Below, piece after piece: positions 49,362-59,010 of a DNA stretch of 64,000 bases. The position numbers and the translations under genes were made by a program. Under the pieces are notes generated by a model. It saw nothing but the letters and a program-made list of their open reading frames with translations. It did not search any database and was not told where the DNA came from. Each line of letters starts with the position of its first letter. The stretch's first letter is position 1. The DNA comes from Colwellia sp. RSH04 (GTDB lineage Bacteria; Pseudomonadota; Gammaproteobacteria; Enterobacterales; Alteromonadaceae): NCBI RefSeq assembly GCF_003545765.1, contig NZ_QXIO01000005.1, positions 186,001-250,000 on the forward strand, in the 5' to 3' direction.

Positions 49362-50498
49362 ATGATTGACGTTTTTATATCGATGATGGCAATTTCTATT
49401 GCTATCTTTACGTTGTTACTGCTTACTTTTCAAGCGCCATCACCGTCTAAAAGCACATTAATGCTTGTGTTGTTGTGTTTACTTTTCTTATCATTCGGCC
49501 CTATTGTTTTTGCGTTCATTCCAACACTAAAGCAACTTTATATTAGTGCGCTTCCATTACTGTTTTTTACGCTGTTGCCTGCATTATGGTTTTATCATGA
49601 GGCATTGATTGCAGAGGGACATTGGTTTTGGCAGTGGAGTATGTGGAAGCATTTCACTCCATTACCAGCTGCTTTGTTACTCGGTATCGCCATTTTTTTA
49701 CTGTCGAGTACTACGTTTAATGAGATGTTCTTTTCTGATTATGTAGGTGATGAACTATGGGTAAGTATTCTTTCTATTGCTTTCTTTGTTGCTGTAATGG
49801 GTTGGTGCTTATTGAGTTTTATATATGTTGTAAAACTTTTGTTACGTACAGCGCACTATAGGCAGCGGTTAAAAGAGGTGTACTCAAATGAGCAGGGGAA
49901 AAGTCTTAATTGGCTAAGCGGTACCTTGTTACTTATCATTTTTACTTGGATTTATGCGCTAACGGCGCTAGTTTTTGGTGACACATTGAATAATATTGGC
50001 TTGTCTGAAACAGGTGTACTGTTGCTACTTATGGGGATTGTATGGATTATATCTGCTAATGGGTTGATTCAGCGCCCAGGGTTTGAAGAATCGTCTCTTC
50101 CTGAACAGGCATCGCAACCTCAACACAAGAAAACGTATGAGCGTTCGGCATTAACAGATATCGATTTATTAAATATTGCTGAAAAATTAACCGTTGCAAT
50201 AAATAGCGACAATGCTCACCTTGAGCACGACTTAACATTAGCTAAACTCTCAGCATTAATTGGTGAGCAACCGCAATATGTATCACAGACATTGTCACAG
50301 CACCTAAATACAACATTTTTTGATTTTATTAACTTTGCTAGAATTGACGATGCAAAGCTCATGCTGATTGAAAGTAACAAATCGGTTCTTAATATATCGC
50401 TTGAAACGGGGTTTAATTCACGTTCATCTTTCTATAAAGCGTTTAAGCAATTTACTGGTTTAACACCTAGTCAATATCGAAAAACACAAAGTTCATAA
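49362..50498 (+). CDS. Membrane-anchored AraC-family transcriptional regulator
   Basis: About 378 aa from the ATG at 49362 (an in-frame GTG lies three codons upstream). The N-terminal 230 residues hold about seven hydrophobic segments. The C-terminal 110 residues form an AraC HTH domain: LTLAKLSALIGEQPQYVSQTLSQHL and the second helix pair ISLETGFNSRSSFYKAFKQFTGLTPSQYR. Such membrane-bound AraC proteins sense signals through the membrane part. The likely target is the divergent membrane-protein gene. Confidence 0.88.
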   Translation: MIDVFISMMAISIAIFTLLLLTFQAPSPSKSTLMLVLLCLLFLSFGPIVFAFIPTLKQLYISALPLLFFTLLPALWFYHEALIAEGHWFWQWSMWKHFTPLPAALLLGIAIFLLSSTTFNEMFFSDYVGDELWVSILSIAFFVAVMGWCLLSFIYVVKLLLRTAHYRQRLKEVYSNEQGKSLNWLSGTLLLIIFTWIYALTALVFGDTLNNIGLSETGVLLLLMGIVWIISANGLIQRPGFEESSLPEQASQPQHKKTYERSALTDIDLLNIAEKLTVAINSDNAHLEHDLTLAKLSALIGEQPQYVSQTLSQHLNTTFFDFINFARIDDAKLMLIESNKSVLNISLETGFNSRSSFYKAFKQFTGLTPSQYRKTQSS

Positions 50499-50916
50499 CG
50501 ATAGCTTTTAATGCTGCTTATGTAGATTTGTTCACATCAACCTTCTGTATACCTATTCGAAAAATTTAAACTGGTCTATTAACGGTCAACAAAATACAAC
50601 TATATAAAAGCAATATAGTTAAGTGATTTTTCTAATTATCTTTACGGCTTGATGAACTTTGTTTGATTATTGAGCTGATAGATAATACCTCTTTAATCAA
50701 GGCAAAGGTTGTGAAGTTTAGTTGGCTAAATCAGTAGCTTTTCCCACAAACTAAAGAGATTTCATCTCAGCCATTTAGGCAATAGCTATTTTTAACACTA
50801 GCATATTCGTATTCACTTATTTGGAACAACCAAACTTTGTTCATACTGTTTTACTATTGATAAAAATAGCTCATTGCTAGAAATGTAAGCAAAGATCAAT
50901 ATACCTTAATAGAAGG
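50499..50916. other. 418-bp gap downstream of the AraC gene
   Basis: AT-rich sequence between two convergent genes. No ORF, RNA gene or clear terminator was found in it. Confidence 0.5.
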
Positions 50917-52701
50917 CTAATTCATTGCAAATGAAAAGTTATAGTTTTTAAAGCTACAGTAGCCTTTTACAGTTTCACCAACTTTAATTGCACCGTAACC
51001 ACTCTTTGCGTTTGAGCTTTTTTCGACATTGACATGAATTTTGTGATTATTCCAACTGTCACTAGCATTATAACGTTGAGAGTTACTTCTACACAGTACT
51101 TCAGTCAATGTTTTAAATTTATCACCCGTAAAAATGCTAGTAATATTGTCTGGTATTTTTATTGACTCTTGTGCAGGTTTTTTCCACTTAGCTATGTTGA
51201 TTAATAATTTTTGCTCAGAAATAGTCGCAATATCTCCATAAGTCATATAGTGAATACTCGTTTTACTTTTATCTTTAGGCTGGGCTTTGGTGAGTTGTTT
51301 ATTTTCAATGATAAATACACCGCCTTGACCTATGACCTCCATTAATGGTGAGTTGTCGGCGGAGTTTTTCACAATAAGCGCCGTTGCTTCATCAACACCA
51401 AAAGCGAACGAAGCTTTTGTATCTAATAAAAGTTTTGCAAGACGGCCTTGTCGACCTCTTTCAGAAAAGTGTGTATCCATAATTCCCCAATGAAATAGTC
51501 CTAAACCACCCGTTGAGTTAAACGTTAAATCATTATTGAGAATATCTTTTGGGCAAGTTTCAGACTTTTGACAGCCCTCTGTCGGAAGGATATCCCCCTT
51601 GCTTCCTCGAATAATTGCTGTATTACTTTGGCCGTTAGTAATCATTACGGTTTTGTTTTTATTAAACTCTCCACCAGACATTACTGCGGTACCTGCACTG
51701 GTGCCACCAATAATAAGCTGATTATTTTTGAGTTTTTCTTTAATAATTTGTAATGCTTTACTGTCTGAGCCATCTGCATTTTTAAAAGCTTTAACCGTAA
51801 GAGATTGATCCCCTCCGTTTATAAATATGCCATCAGCTTGAGATATAGCGTTGTTTATTGAAGCGGGTAATAAGCAAGCTTCTAATTGCTTTGCAGTTAA
51901 ATCAGGATAAATAAGCTCTCTATTAACAGAGCCTTGAATTTCAGCTCTTACCTTAGGGATATTTTTACACACCTCATCACGAGAGCCAGTTTGTTGCATT
52001 AAAGCATTAAGCGTAGCATCTAGCGGTAACCAGTTTGCGTTAGCACCTGCTTGGTTGAATGCTGTTTGATAGAAGTCTGCTGCTTCAAAAGGGTCTCGTG
52101 CAGAAGCTGTCAGCACAATGACGTTAGGGGATTCATTGTTACTTATCTTTTTAGCATGAGTAACAAATTCATGATAGATTTGAGTAGAAAATACATTCTT
52201 AGAATTAGCTAAATCAACATATTCTTTCAAACGCTCGCCAGTTTTATTATTAATTACTTTTTGTTCTAAACAATCTAGCAAAGTATAATATTCACGATCA
52301 CTCAATTGCCTAATAATTTGCTTTCTATCATATTTTTTTAGTCTTGTTTTTAGGCTTTTTAAAGAAACAGCGTCTTGTTCATTTTGGAAAGTAGCTCGCT
52401 TTAAAAGTTTAACTACATTATTTTTAGTCGCTTCTCCTGAGTCACTTTGCCAATTTTCTTTAACTAAATGAATGGATTTTGGGTCAATTTTATATCGATT
52501 GCCTGTTTTTATTGTTTTTATTGTTTTTAATGCGCTCATTTCTTTTAACGCATTATTATTACAGTTATTTTTGGCTATTGATGTGCAGGTTTTTAAGCCT
52601 CCACCGACGAGGAATAATACGCCAGCGTCTTTTGTGTTTTTTGCGTAAGATGGCGGCGTTATCAGCGAAGATAGCATTAAAATAGTGGTTATTCGTTTCA
52701 T
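50917..52701 (-). CDS. Secreted cyanophycinase-family peptidase (S51)
   Basis: 594 aa from the ATG at 52701, where a signal peptide begins (MKRITTILMLSSLITPPSYA). Cyanophycinase signatures: LFLVGGGLK (29-37), NGGDQSL (295-301), nucleophile Ser335 in GGTSAGTAVMSGG and His411 in DTHFSERGRQGRL. Between the first strand and VIVLTASARDP (from 194) there is an insertion of about 150 residues, and beyond about 510 a C-terminal extension; both are absent from the 270-aa cytoplasmic CphB. The family cleaves cyanophycin to beta-Asp-Arg. Divergent from a TonB receptor and near an IadA homologue. Confidence 0.88.
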   Translation of the reverse strand: MKRITTILMLSSLITPPSYAKNTKDAGVLFLVGGGLKTCTSIAKNNCNNNALKEMSALKTIKTIKTGNRYKIDPKSIHLVKENWQSDSGEATKNNVVKLLKRATFQNEQDAVSLKSLKTRLKKYDRKQIIRQLSDREYYTLLDCLEQKVINNKTGERLKEYVDLANSKNVFSTQIYHEFVTHAKKISNNESPNVIVLTASARDPFEAADFYQTAFNQAGANANWLPLDATLNALMQQTGSRDEVCKNIPKVRAEIQGSVNRELIYPDLTAKQLEACLLPASINNAISQADGIFINGGDQSLTVKAFKNADGSDSKALQIIKEKLKNNQLIIGGTSAGTAVMSGGEFNKNKTVMITNGQSNTAIIRGSKGDILPTEGCQKSETCPKDILNNDLTFNSTGGLGLFHWGIMDTHFSERGRQGRLAKLLLDTKASFAFGVDEATALIVKNSADNSPLMEVIGQGGVFIIENKQLTKAQPKDKSKTSIHYMTYGDIATISEQKLLINIAKWKKPAQESIKIPDNITSIFTGDKFKTLTEVLCRSNSQRYNASDSWNNHKIHVNVEKSSNAKSGYGAIKVGETVKGYCSFKNYNFSFAMN

Positions 52702-52740
52702 TTCTCTAGTTTCCAAAAATTGAGTGTTCGGCAAAAACAT

Positions 52741-53106
52741 TCAACATTAAAAGTTAAAATACTGTTGACAACCAATTACGACAGCGGTATTTATAAATAA
52801 GCAAATTTTAAAAGAGTTTGCGGCAAACAAACTTTTTTATGAAACGTTAGGCAACCAAGACCTTTTATATATGTACAAGAAAGCATTCGCACTTACAACA
52901 TATACTTATCAAAACTACTATCTTTCGGAGTGGTTTGACGAGTAAACACTAGAAAACAATTATTTTGTTTTCTGGACGTTAGATCTCGTTTTCTATCCAT
53001 CCACACAATTCAAAAATTATTTTAGCTCTTTATCCAAAGTGACATTTGTCTTTATGGCATTGTTTATTTTGGTTATGTTAAATTTATAAAATCTGAGAAT
53101 TAAATT
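52741..53106. promoter_or_regulatory. Divergent control region of the S51 peptidase and TonB receptor genes
   Basis: About 400 bp (52702-53106) between the two divergent starts, with no ORF. It contains a 23-bp palindrome (52952-52974) and a terminator-like hairpin (about 52811-52837: AGTTTG / CAAACT and T6). Promoters for both genes should lie here. Confidence 0.6.
52952..52974. promoter_or_regulatory. Candidate operator palindrome
   Basis: AGAAAACAA-TTATT-TTGTTTTCT is a perfect 9-5-9 inverted repeat 132 bp before the TonB receptor start. A similar half-site (GTTTTCTA) occurs again at about 52989-52996. The size and symmetry fit a dimeric regulator site, plausibly for the LysR protein at the end of the locus, but this is inference. 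Confidence 0.5.
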
Positions 53107-56034
53107 ATGAAAGTTATTAAGCCTTCGTGTCTAGCTATGGCTGTTTGCAGTACTTTGCTGTCGCCAATTTATGTAAATGCTGCTGAGCAAAATGCCAGTG
53201 ATGAAAAGTCAGTTGAAAAAATAGTCGTTACCGGAAGTCGAATTAAAGGTGTTGACCTTGAAGGCAAGCAACCGCTTGTTGTCATTGATGCTGATGATAT
53301 TCGAAAGTCTGGAGCAACAAGTGTGTCAGAGTTGATGAGACAAATTAGCCAAACTCGTGGTGGTGAAGGTTCATTTAGCACAAGTGAAAGTGGTGCTACG
53401 TCAACATCTACGCCTGCTGGACAAGCAGCTGCATCGTTGAGAGGTTTAGGGCCTTCTTCTACGTTAACCTTGATTAATGGAAGACGCGTGGCCGCTAGCT
53501 CGTTTGCTTCTGGTACTCAAAACTTTGTCGATGTTAACAGTATTCCATTAGCTGCTATTGAAAGAATTGAAGTGCTAGCAACTGGGGCGTCAGCCATTTA
53601 TGGTGCTGATGCCGTTGCCGGTGTTATCAACTATATTTTGAAAAAAGACTACCAAGGTGCAGAGCTTAACCTGTCATACGGAAATAGCTTTGAATCGACC
53701 AATGAAGGAAAAATGAATGTAAACCTTGTATTAGGTACAGATTTAGCTGGTGGAAATTTAACAGTCTTTGCAGATTACTATAAGCGTGATGCATTTAGTG
53801 CCCAAGATAGAGACTTTACCAGAACACCATCTTTAGTTAATTCTTATTCATATTTACCTAAAGATACGCCAAATATTTATTATTATTCTGCTCGCTCAGG
53901 TAACGAACTAGGTAACCCTGATTGTAAGTCTGAATTTGTTACCACTGAGTTTGGTGAAGATATTTGTGCTTATTATCGCAATGAAGATGATATGTTAAAC
54001 AGCGACTTAGAAACAGCATCCTTAGGTTTCATTTACTCAAAAGAAATTGGTGATTTGGTTTGGGATACCGATTTTTTTTACTCTCACAGTGACTCTCAAG
54101 CAATCTCTGCTCCTGCTGCGATTAACCAGGTTGATGATAGTGAAGGTCCTTGGGCGAATGAAACTTCATTAGCTGTTTTTTCTGATGAAGTTCGAAACGA
54201 TTTACTCGATCAAATGTATATAGATCCATACGATACTATTGCTGGACGTGAATTATGGGGCTTTAGATATGATGCTCGTTTTGGCACGCCAAGAACAGTC
54301 GAGGTTCAAACTAATGCGTTACGCATAGTGTCAGGCTTATCAGGTGATATTGGTGAGTGGGAGTGGGAATCTGCCGTCACATTATCAAAATCAGAGTCTG
54401 AGCAAAAAGCGAGTGCAGGTATCTATAATCGCTACAAATATCATGCGTTACTTTCAGGTGAATTATGCAGTGATGGTTCAATTGCAGATTATAATCAAAG
54501 CAGTGATAACCTTTCGTGTGGTGCTGGTGATTTACTTGCTATGTATAACCCTTTCTTAGCGGGAGATAGTGCAAATAATGATTTACTAGCAATGTCTCAA
54601 GAAATACCTACCCGTGATGGTGAAAGTACCGTATATGGTTGGGATGCAAGAGTGTCGGGTGACTTATTTGAATTTAATGATCAAATCATTAGAGCCGCGT
54701 TTGGTATTGAAGCAAGAAAAGAAGAGATTACCGATATTCCATCACTAAATGCTCGAGCTAGAGCTGAAAATGAATATTTAGTGGATGTCTTTGGTTTTGG
54801 TTCTAGTTTATCTGAAGCTGACCGTTTCCAATGGGGTATGTTTGCTGAATTAAACATACCACTTAATGATATCGTAGAGCTTCAATTAGCTGGTCGCTAT
54901 GATGATTATGATGACTTTGGCGATACCTTTAACCCTAAAGTAGCTATTACAGTAAGACCCATTGACGAGCTAATTCTAAGAGCCTCTTGGTCTACGTCTT
55001 TCAGAGCGCCGTCGTTAACACAAGCTGGGGTTAAATTAAGAACAACGACTGCAACATACGACTGTGGTGCAAACCAATCAGTGGCTGATTTATATTGTGA
55101 AGGGGCAGGCGATCAAAGAAGTCCTAATGTATTAGAGCTTGGTAACGCAAATCTTCGTGCAGAGGAGTCGGAATCTATCAGTGTTGGTTTTGCTTATAGT
55201 CCGACAGATAATACAACTTTGACTGTTGATTATTGGAATTTTCAGCACGATGGATTAGTTGATACCGATATGACAGGCGCATTAGCTAGTGCAACGAATG
55301 ATGCTTCTTTAAGACATTGTGGCATAGTCCCTGAGGGAGAAACAGGGATTTCATATGAAGAAGACTTATGCTTAGTGAGCGATATTAATGGTTTAACCAT
55401 TGAAGACGATGGCGCTAACTTATCTGAAATTTTAGATGCATGGGTTGACTTTGATGACCCTCGATATGCTGAGTTACCTTTGTATCGTGATCATATTATT
55501 CAGCTAGAAAATACAGGTGAACAAAATGTATCAGGTGTAGATTTAAGTTTCGTTCACAGTGTTGTATTTTCTCAAGGTGAACTCAGCTTTAGTGTAGATG
55601 CAACACATTACCTTGAATTCGAACGTAATAAAGCTGGCTCATTCGAACTTGAGGAGTTAATTGGCACATGGCGATATCCTGAAAATATTGCTATGGCGAG
55701 AGTCGCTTGGTCTGGTGACGCTTTTTATACCAGCTTAACGGTAGATTATACAAGCGAGTATCAAGATGACATTGAAGGTTTGAAAAATCGACAAATCGAA
55801 GAGATTGATGAACTAGGTTTTCTTGATGAAAATGGGCAGCGAGATGTCGATTCTTGGTTAACGGTTCGAGCAAATATTGGTTATGATTTTGAAAATATGA
55901 ATATTAATTTTACAATCAATAACTTGTTAAATGAAGAACCACCAGTGGCTTACGGTTCAAGTCGAGGGTTTGATTCATTAAACCATGATGCTTTAGGTGC
56001 TAATTATCGTTTATCAATGACTTATTTCTTTTAA
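53107..56034 (+). CDS. TonB-dependent receptor 1 of the beta-aspartyl peptide locus
   Basis: 975 aa. Signal peptide MKVIKPSCLAMAVCSTLLSPIYVNA; TonB box-like EKIVVTGSRI; plug domain (about 45-165: VSELMRQISQTRGG ... LINGRRVAASSF ... IERIEVLATGASAIYGADAVAGVINYI); then a 22-strand barrel ending in YRLSMTYFF. Large receptors of this type import peptides or oligomers across the outer membrane. It is divergent from the S51 peptidase and upstream of the transporter and dipeptidase genes, so cyanophycin fragments are the best guess for substrate. Confidence 0.92.
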   Translation: MKVIKPSCLAMAVCSTLLSPIYVNAAEQNASDEKSVEKIVVTGSRIKGVDLEGKQPLVVIDADDIRKSGATSVSELMRQISQTRGGEGSFSTSESGATSTSTPAGQAAASLRGLGPSSTLTLINGRRVAASSFASGTQNFVDVNSIPLAAIERIEVLATGASAIYGADAVAGVINYILKKDYQGAELNLSYGNSFESTNEGKMNVNLVLGTDLAGGNLTVFADYYKRDAFSAQDRDFTRTPSLVNSYSYLPKDTPNIYYYSARSGNELGNPDCKSEFVTTEFGEDICAYYRNEDDMLNSDLETASLGFIYSKEIGDLVWDTDFFYSHSDSQAISAPAAINQVDDSEGPWANETSLAVFSDEVRNDLLDQMYIDPYDTIAGRELWGFRYDARFGTPRTVEVQTNALRIVSGLSGDIGEWEWESAVTLSKSESEQKASAGIYNRYKYHALLSGELCSDGSIADYNQSSDNLSCGAGDLLAMYNPFLAGDSANNDLLAMSQEIPTRDGESTVYGWDARVSGDLFEFNDQIIRAAFGIEARKEEITDIPSLNARARAENEYLVDVFGFGSSLSEADRFQWGMFAELNIPLNDIVELQLAGRYDDYDDFGDTFNPKVAITVRPIDELILRASWSTSFRAPSLTQAGVKLRTTTATYDCGANQSVADLYCEGAGDQRSPNVLELGNANLRAEESESISVGFAYSPTDNTTLTVDYWNFQHDGLVDTDMTGALASATNDASLRHCGIVPEGETGISYEEDLCLVSDINGLTIEDDGANLSEILDAWVDFDDPRYAELPLYRDHIIQLENTGEQNVSGVDLSFVHSVVFSQGELSFSVDATHYLEFERNKAGSFELEELIGTWRYPENIAMARVAWSGDAFYTSLTVDYTSEYQDDIEGLKNRQIEEIDELGFLDENGQRDVDSWLTVRANIGYDFENMNINFTINNLLNEEPPVAYGSSRGFDSLNHDALGANYRLSMTYFF

Positions 56035-56056
56035 TTAATGACTATTACTTAATAGC

Positions 56057-56095
56057 AGTGCTAAGTGAAAGCCATTGAGCTTTCGCTTAAGCACT
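56057..56095. repeat. Hairpin between receptor 1 and the transporter gene
   Basis: AGTGCTAAGTGAAAGC pairs with GCTTTCGCTTAAGCACT (one bulge, one G-T pair), loop of 6 nt. No T tract follows. It may lower or stabilise part of the transcript between a highly expressed receptor and the downstream transporter, as intergenic hairpins often do. Confidence 0.55.
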
Positions 56096-56145
56096 ATACT
56101 GAGAATATTCTCTAACCATTATTTACATAAAGAAGTAACGTTATA

Positions 56146-57651
56146 ATGACTATAGAAAAAAGCGATAACTCGCCATTAGACAAGACGACTCAGCCATCTA
56201 CAAACTTAGTGTCTGAAAAGTCGATGCCTGATGCCTTTGTTATTTTATTTTTTATTGTGATGTTAGCTGCTATTGCGACACACTTTATTCCTGCAGGCTT
56301 CTACCAAGTAGAAGTTGACCCTCTAACAAATAAGACAACGTTAATTGCTGATAGTTTCCAGTTTGCTGAGCAAAGTGATGGTGTGCCCTTATTTGCAGAG
56401 CAGGGCAACATTGGTTTCTTGAATTTTGCTTTTGAAGGCATGGTTTCTGGAGATAAGTGGGGATCAGCGATTGGCGTCATGATGTTTATTATTTTAACGG
56501 GTGGCGCCTTTGGCATTATTATGCAAACGCGCGCCATTGATAATGGCATTATGGCATTAATCACAAAGACTCAAAAAATGGAACAAGCTTTCATTCCTAT
56601 TTTGTTTGTTTTGTTTTCATTTGCTGGCGCTATTTTTGGTATGGGAGAAGAGGCTATTGCCTTTTGTATTGTCCTTTTGCCCTTAATGCGCGCTATTGGT
56701 TATGACGGTATCACCACGGTGCTAGTCACTTATGTTGCAACCCAAATTGGTTTTGCAACCTCTTGGATGAACCCTTTTAGTGTTGCCATAGCACAAGGTA
56801 TTGCCGGTTTACCTTTAATGTCGGCTTTAGAGTTTCGGGTTGGGTTATGGAGCGTTTTTACGTTATTGGGTGTTGTTTTTACGATGCGATATGCAATGAA
56901 AATAAAACAAAACCCAAGCTTATCTCCTTGTTTTCAATCGAAAGAGCATGTTCAGAACACTTCACAACATTCAATAAAATATAGTCGAGTCGATACTTTA
57001 CTGCTGTGTACTTTTCTATTGGGGATTGTTTGGGTTATATGGGGAGTTATTGCTCGAGGTTATTATATTCCTGAAATCGCAAGCCAGTTTTTTACTCTGG
57101 GTTGTGCTATTGGCATCATTGCTGTCATTAGTAAGCGGTTGACTATGAATGAAGTAGCTGATGCATTTAAATCGGGCGCGAAGGATTTATTACCTGCAGC
57201 AATGATTGTGGGTATGGCAAAAGGGATCGTGATTATTCTTGGTGGAGATCAAGCCTCTGAACCCTCGGTGTTAAATACGGTTTTGTATTATGCAGGTCAA
57301 TTATTAGCCGAATTACCTCAGACGGTATCTGCCGTGTGTATGTTCCTCTTTCAATCGATATTTAATTTTTTTATTGCGTCAGGTTCGGGGCAAGCAGCAT
57401 TAACAATGCCCATTATGGCGCCTTTGGCTGATATTATCGGTTTGCAACGTCAAATTGCTGTATTGGCTTTTCAGCTCGGTGACGGCCTAACAAATATTAT
57501 TATTCCGACCTCAGCAGCACTTATTGGCTGTTTAGGTGTCACGAATATTGATTGGTTTGTCTGGGCAAAATTTATATGGCGTTTCATGTTGTTATTAGCA
57601 AGTGTTGCAATTGGTTCCATGGTTTTAGCTGTAGTTATCAATGTAACGTAA
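56146..57651 (+). CDS. YfcC-family inner-membrane transporter
   Basis: 501 aa with about 12 membrane segments. IPAGFYQVEVDP near residue 50, the GGAFGIIMQTRAID motif, GMGEEAIAFCIVLLPLMRAIGYD and the C-terminal IASGSGQAALTMPIMAPLAD are YfcC/DcuC-like. Members of this group carry arginine/ornithine or dipeptide-like substrates. Nine bp before iadA, so co-translated as a unit; an uptake role for beta-Asp dipeptide or arginine is inferred from this. Confidence 0.85.
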   Translation: MTIEKSDNSPLDKTTQPSTNLVSEKSMPDAFVILFFIVMLAAIATHFIPAGFYQVEVDPLTNKTTLIADSFQFAEQSDGVPLFAEQGNIGFLNFAFEGMVSGDKWGSAIGVMMFIILTGGAFGIIMQTRAIDNGIMALITKTQKMEQAFIPILFVLFSFAGAIFGMGEEAIAFCIVLLPLMRAIGYDGITTVLVTYVATQIGFATSWMNPFSVAIAQGIAGLPLMSALEFRVGLWSVFTLLGVVFTMRYAMKIKQNPSLSPCFQSKEHVQNTSQHSIKYSRVDTLLLCTFLLGIVWVIWGVIARGYYIPEIASQFFTLGCAIGIIAVISKRLTMNEVADAFKSGAKDLLPAAMIVGMAKGIVIILGGDQASEPSVLNTVLYYAGQLLAELPQTVSAVCMFLFQSIFNFFIASGSGQAALTMPIMAPLADIIGLQRQIAVLAFQLGDGLTNIIIPTSAALIGCLGVTNIDWFVWAKFIWRFMLLLASVAIGSMVLAVVINVT

Positions 57652-57660
57652 AGGATATTT

Positions 57661-58827
57661 ATGAAGTTAATTAGAAATGCTCAAGTGTTTTCTCCAAAGT
57701 CACTTGGTCAAATGGATGTATTAATTGCAGGAAATAAAATTATAGCAATTGAACGTGATCTATCAGAGTTTTCCAACCAGTTTGTTGATGAAATTGATGC
57801 TAAAGGGCAGATTTTAACGCCTGGTTTTGTGGATTCTTTAGTGCATATTACCGGTGGTGGTGGCGAAGGTGGCTATGCGACTAGAACGCCAGAAATGAAT
57901 ATTGAAGAAGCGTTTATTGGTGGTGTTACCACGGTAATTGGTGCTTTAGGGACTGATGCAGAAACCCGAAGTCTAGAGAACTTGTTAGCTAAAGCATATG
58001 GGCTTGAAGAGCAAGGGCTTTCGGTTTATTGCTACACAGGCTCTTATCATTTTCCAATGGGGTCCATTACTGAGTCAATTAAGCGTGACATTATGTTAAT
58101 TGAGCGATTTATTGGTGTTGGAGAGGTCGCTATTGCCGATCATCGTAGTTCACAGATGAGTGTCAGCGAGCTTTCACGAGTTGCTTCTGAAGCACGCGTG
58201 GCAGGAATGCTTTCTGGTAAAGCAGGCATCGTTAGTATCCATGTGGGTGATGAAGATGAAAAACTCTCTTTACTAACACAAGTTGTTGAGCAATCTGATA
58301 TTCCTGTTAAACAATTTTATCCGACTCATATCAATCGGAGTAAAGCGTTATTAGAAGCTGGCATTTTTTATGCTGAACAAGGCGGAATGTTAGATTTTAC
58401 TACTAGTACAACAGAGCAAATTATTGAGCAAGGCGAAATACCAGCAGCTAAAGCACTCGCTTTAGCGTTAGAAAAAGGTATCGATGTCGCTCAATTAACC
58501 ATGAGCTCTGATGGTAACGCTAGCTTACCTACCTTCGATAATAAAGGGCAATTGATTGAACTTGAAGTTGGCAGAGTCAGCAGCTTGCATCAATCCATGG
58601 TTGACGCAGTGCTAATTCATCAAGTACCGCTAGAATTAGCATTAGCAAGTATTACTCAATCACCTGCTGCTATTTTATCCTTAAAAAACAAAGGGAAGGT
58701 AAAAGTAGGTATGGATGCTGATATTAATTTGCTAGATGCTGAAACACTTAAAGTGCAAGCAGTTTTCGCGAAAGGTCAACAGGTTGTTAAAGATGAAAAC
58801 GTGTTAATTAAAGCACCATATAGCTAA
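57661..58827 (+). CDS. iadA: Isoaspartyl dipeptidase (IadA family, altered metal site)
   Basis: 388-aa amidohydrolase aligned over its length to E. coli IadA. Conserved: GGGGE (Glu69, alpha-amino binding), Tyr129, DHRS, His194 (SIHVGD), His223 and Arg226 (PTHINR), Asp284 (SSDGN). Changed: the HxH metal motif is L-V-H (Leu60, His62), and the carboxylated Lys position is Glu155 (GVGEVAIADHRS). It cleaves beta-Asp-X dipeptides in the cytoplasm; in this context beta-Asp-Arg from cyanophycin is the likely substrate. AAAGGA precedes the ATG. Confidence 0.88.
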   Translation: MKLIRNAQVFSPKSLGQMDVLIAGNKIIAIERDLSEFSNQFVDEIDAKGQILTPGFVDSLVHITGGGGEGGYATRTPEMNIEEAFIGGVTTVIGALGTDAETRSLENLLAKAYGLEEQGLSVYCYTGSYHFPMGSITESIKRDIMLIERFIGVGEVAIADHRSSQMSVSELSRVASEARVAGMLSGKAGIVSIHVGDEDEKLSLLTQVVEQSDIPVKQFYPTHINRSKALLEAGIFYAEQGGMLDFTTSTTEQIIEQGEIPAAKALALALEKGIDVAQLTMSSDGNASLPTFDNKGQLIELEVGRVSSLHQSMVDAVLIHQVPLELALASITQSPAAILSLKNKGKVKVGMDADINLLDAETLKVQAVFAKGQQVVKDENVLIKAPYS

Positions 58828-59010
58828 CTCATTTTTTAGTTAAAAAAGATACGTTTTAATTCATCTCTAAGTTGAATTATTAAATGAAAATAATCACGAC
58901 CAAATCTTAAAGGGGAGGGTTGTCTAAATTTTGTTAAACCTTTAAGACAGATAAAACTATAAATACAAATAAAAACAAAAAAACATCAATACAATATTGA
59001 GGAAGTAAAC

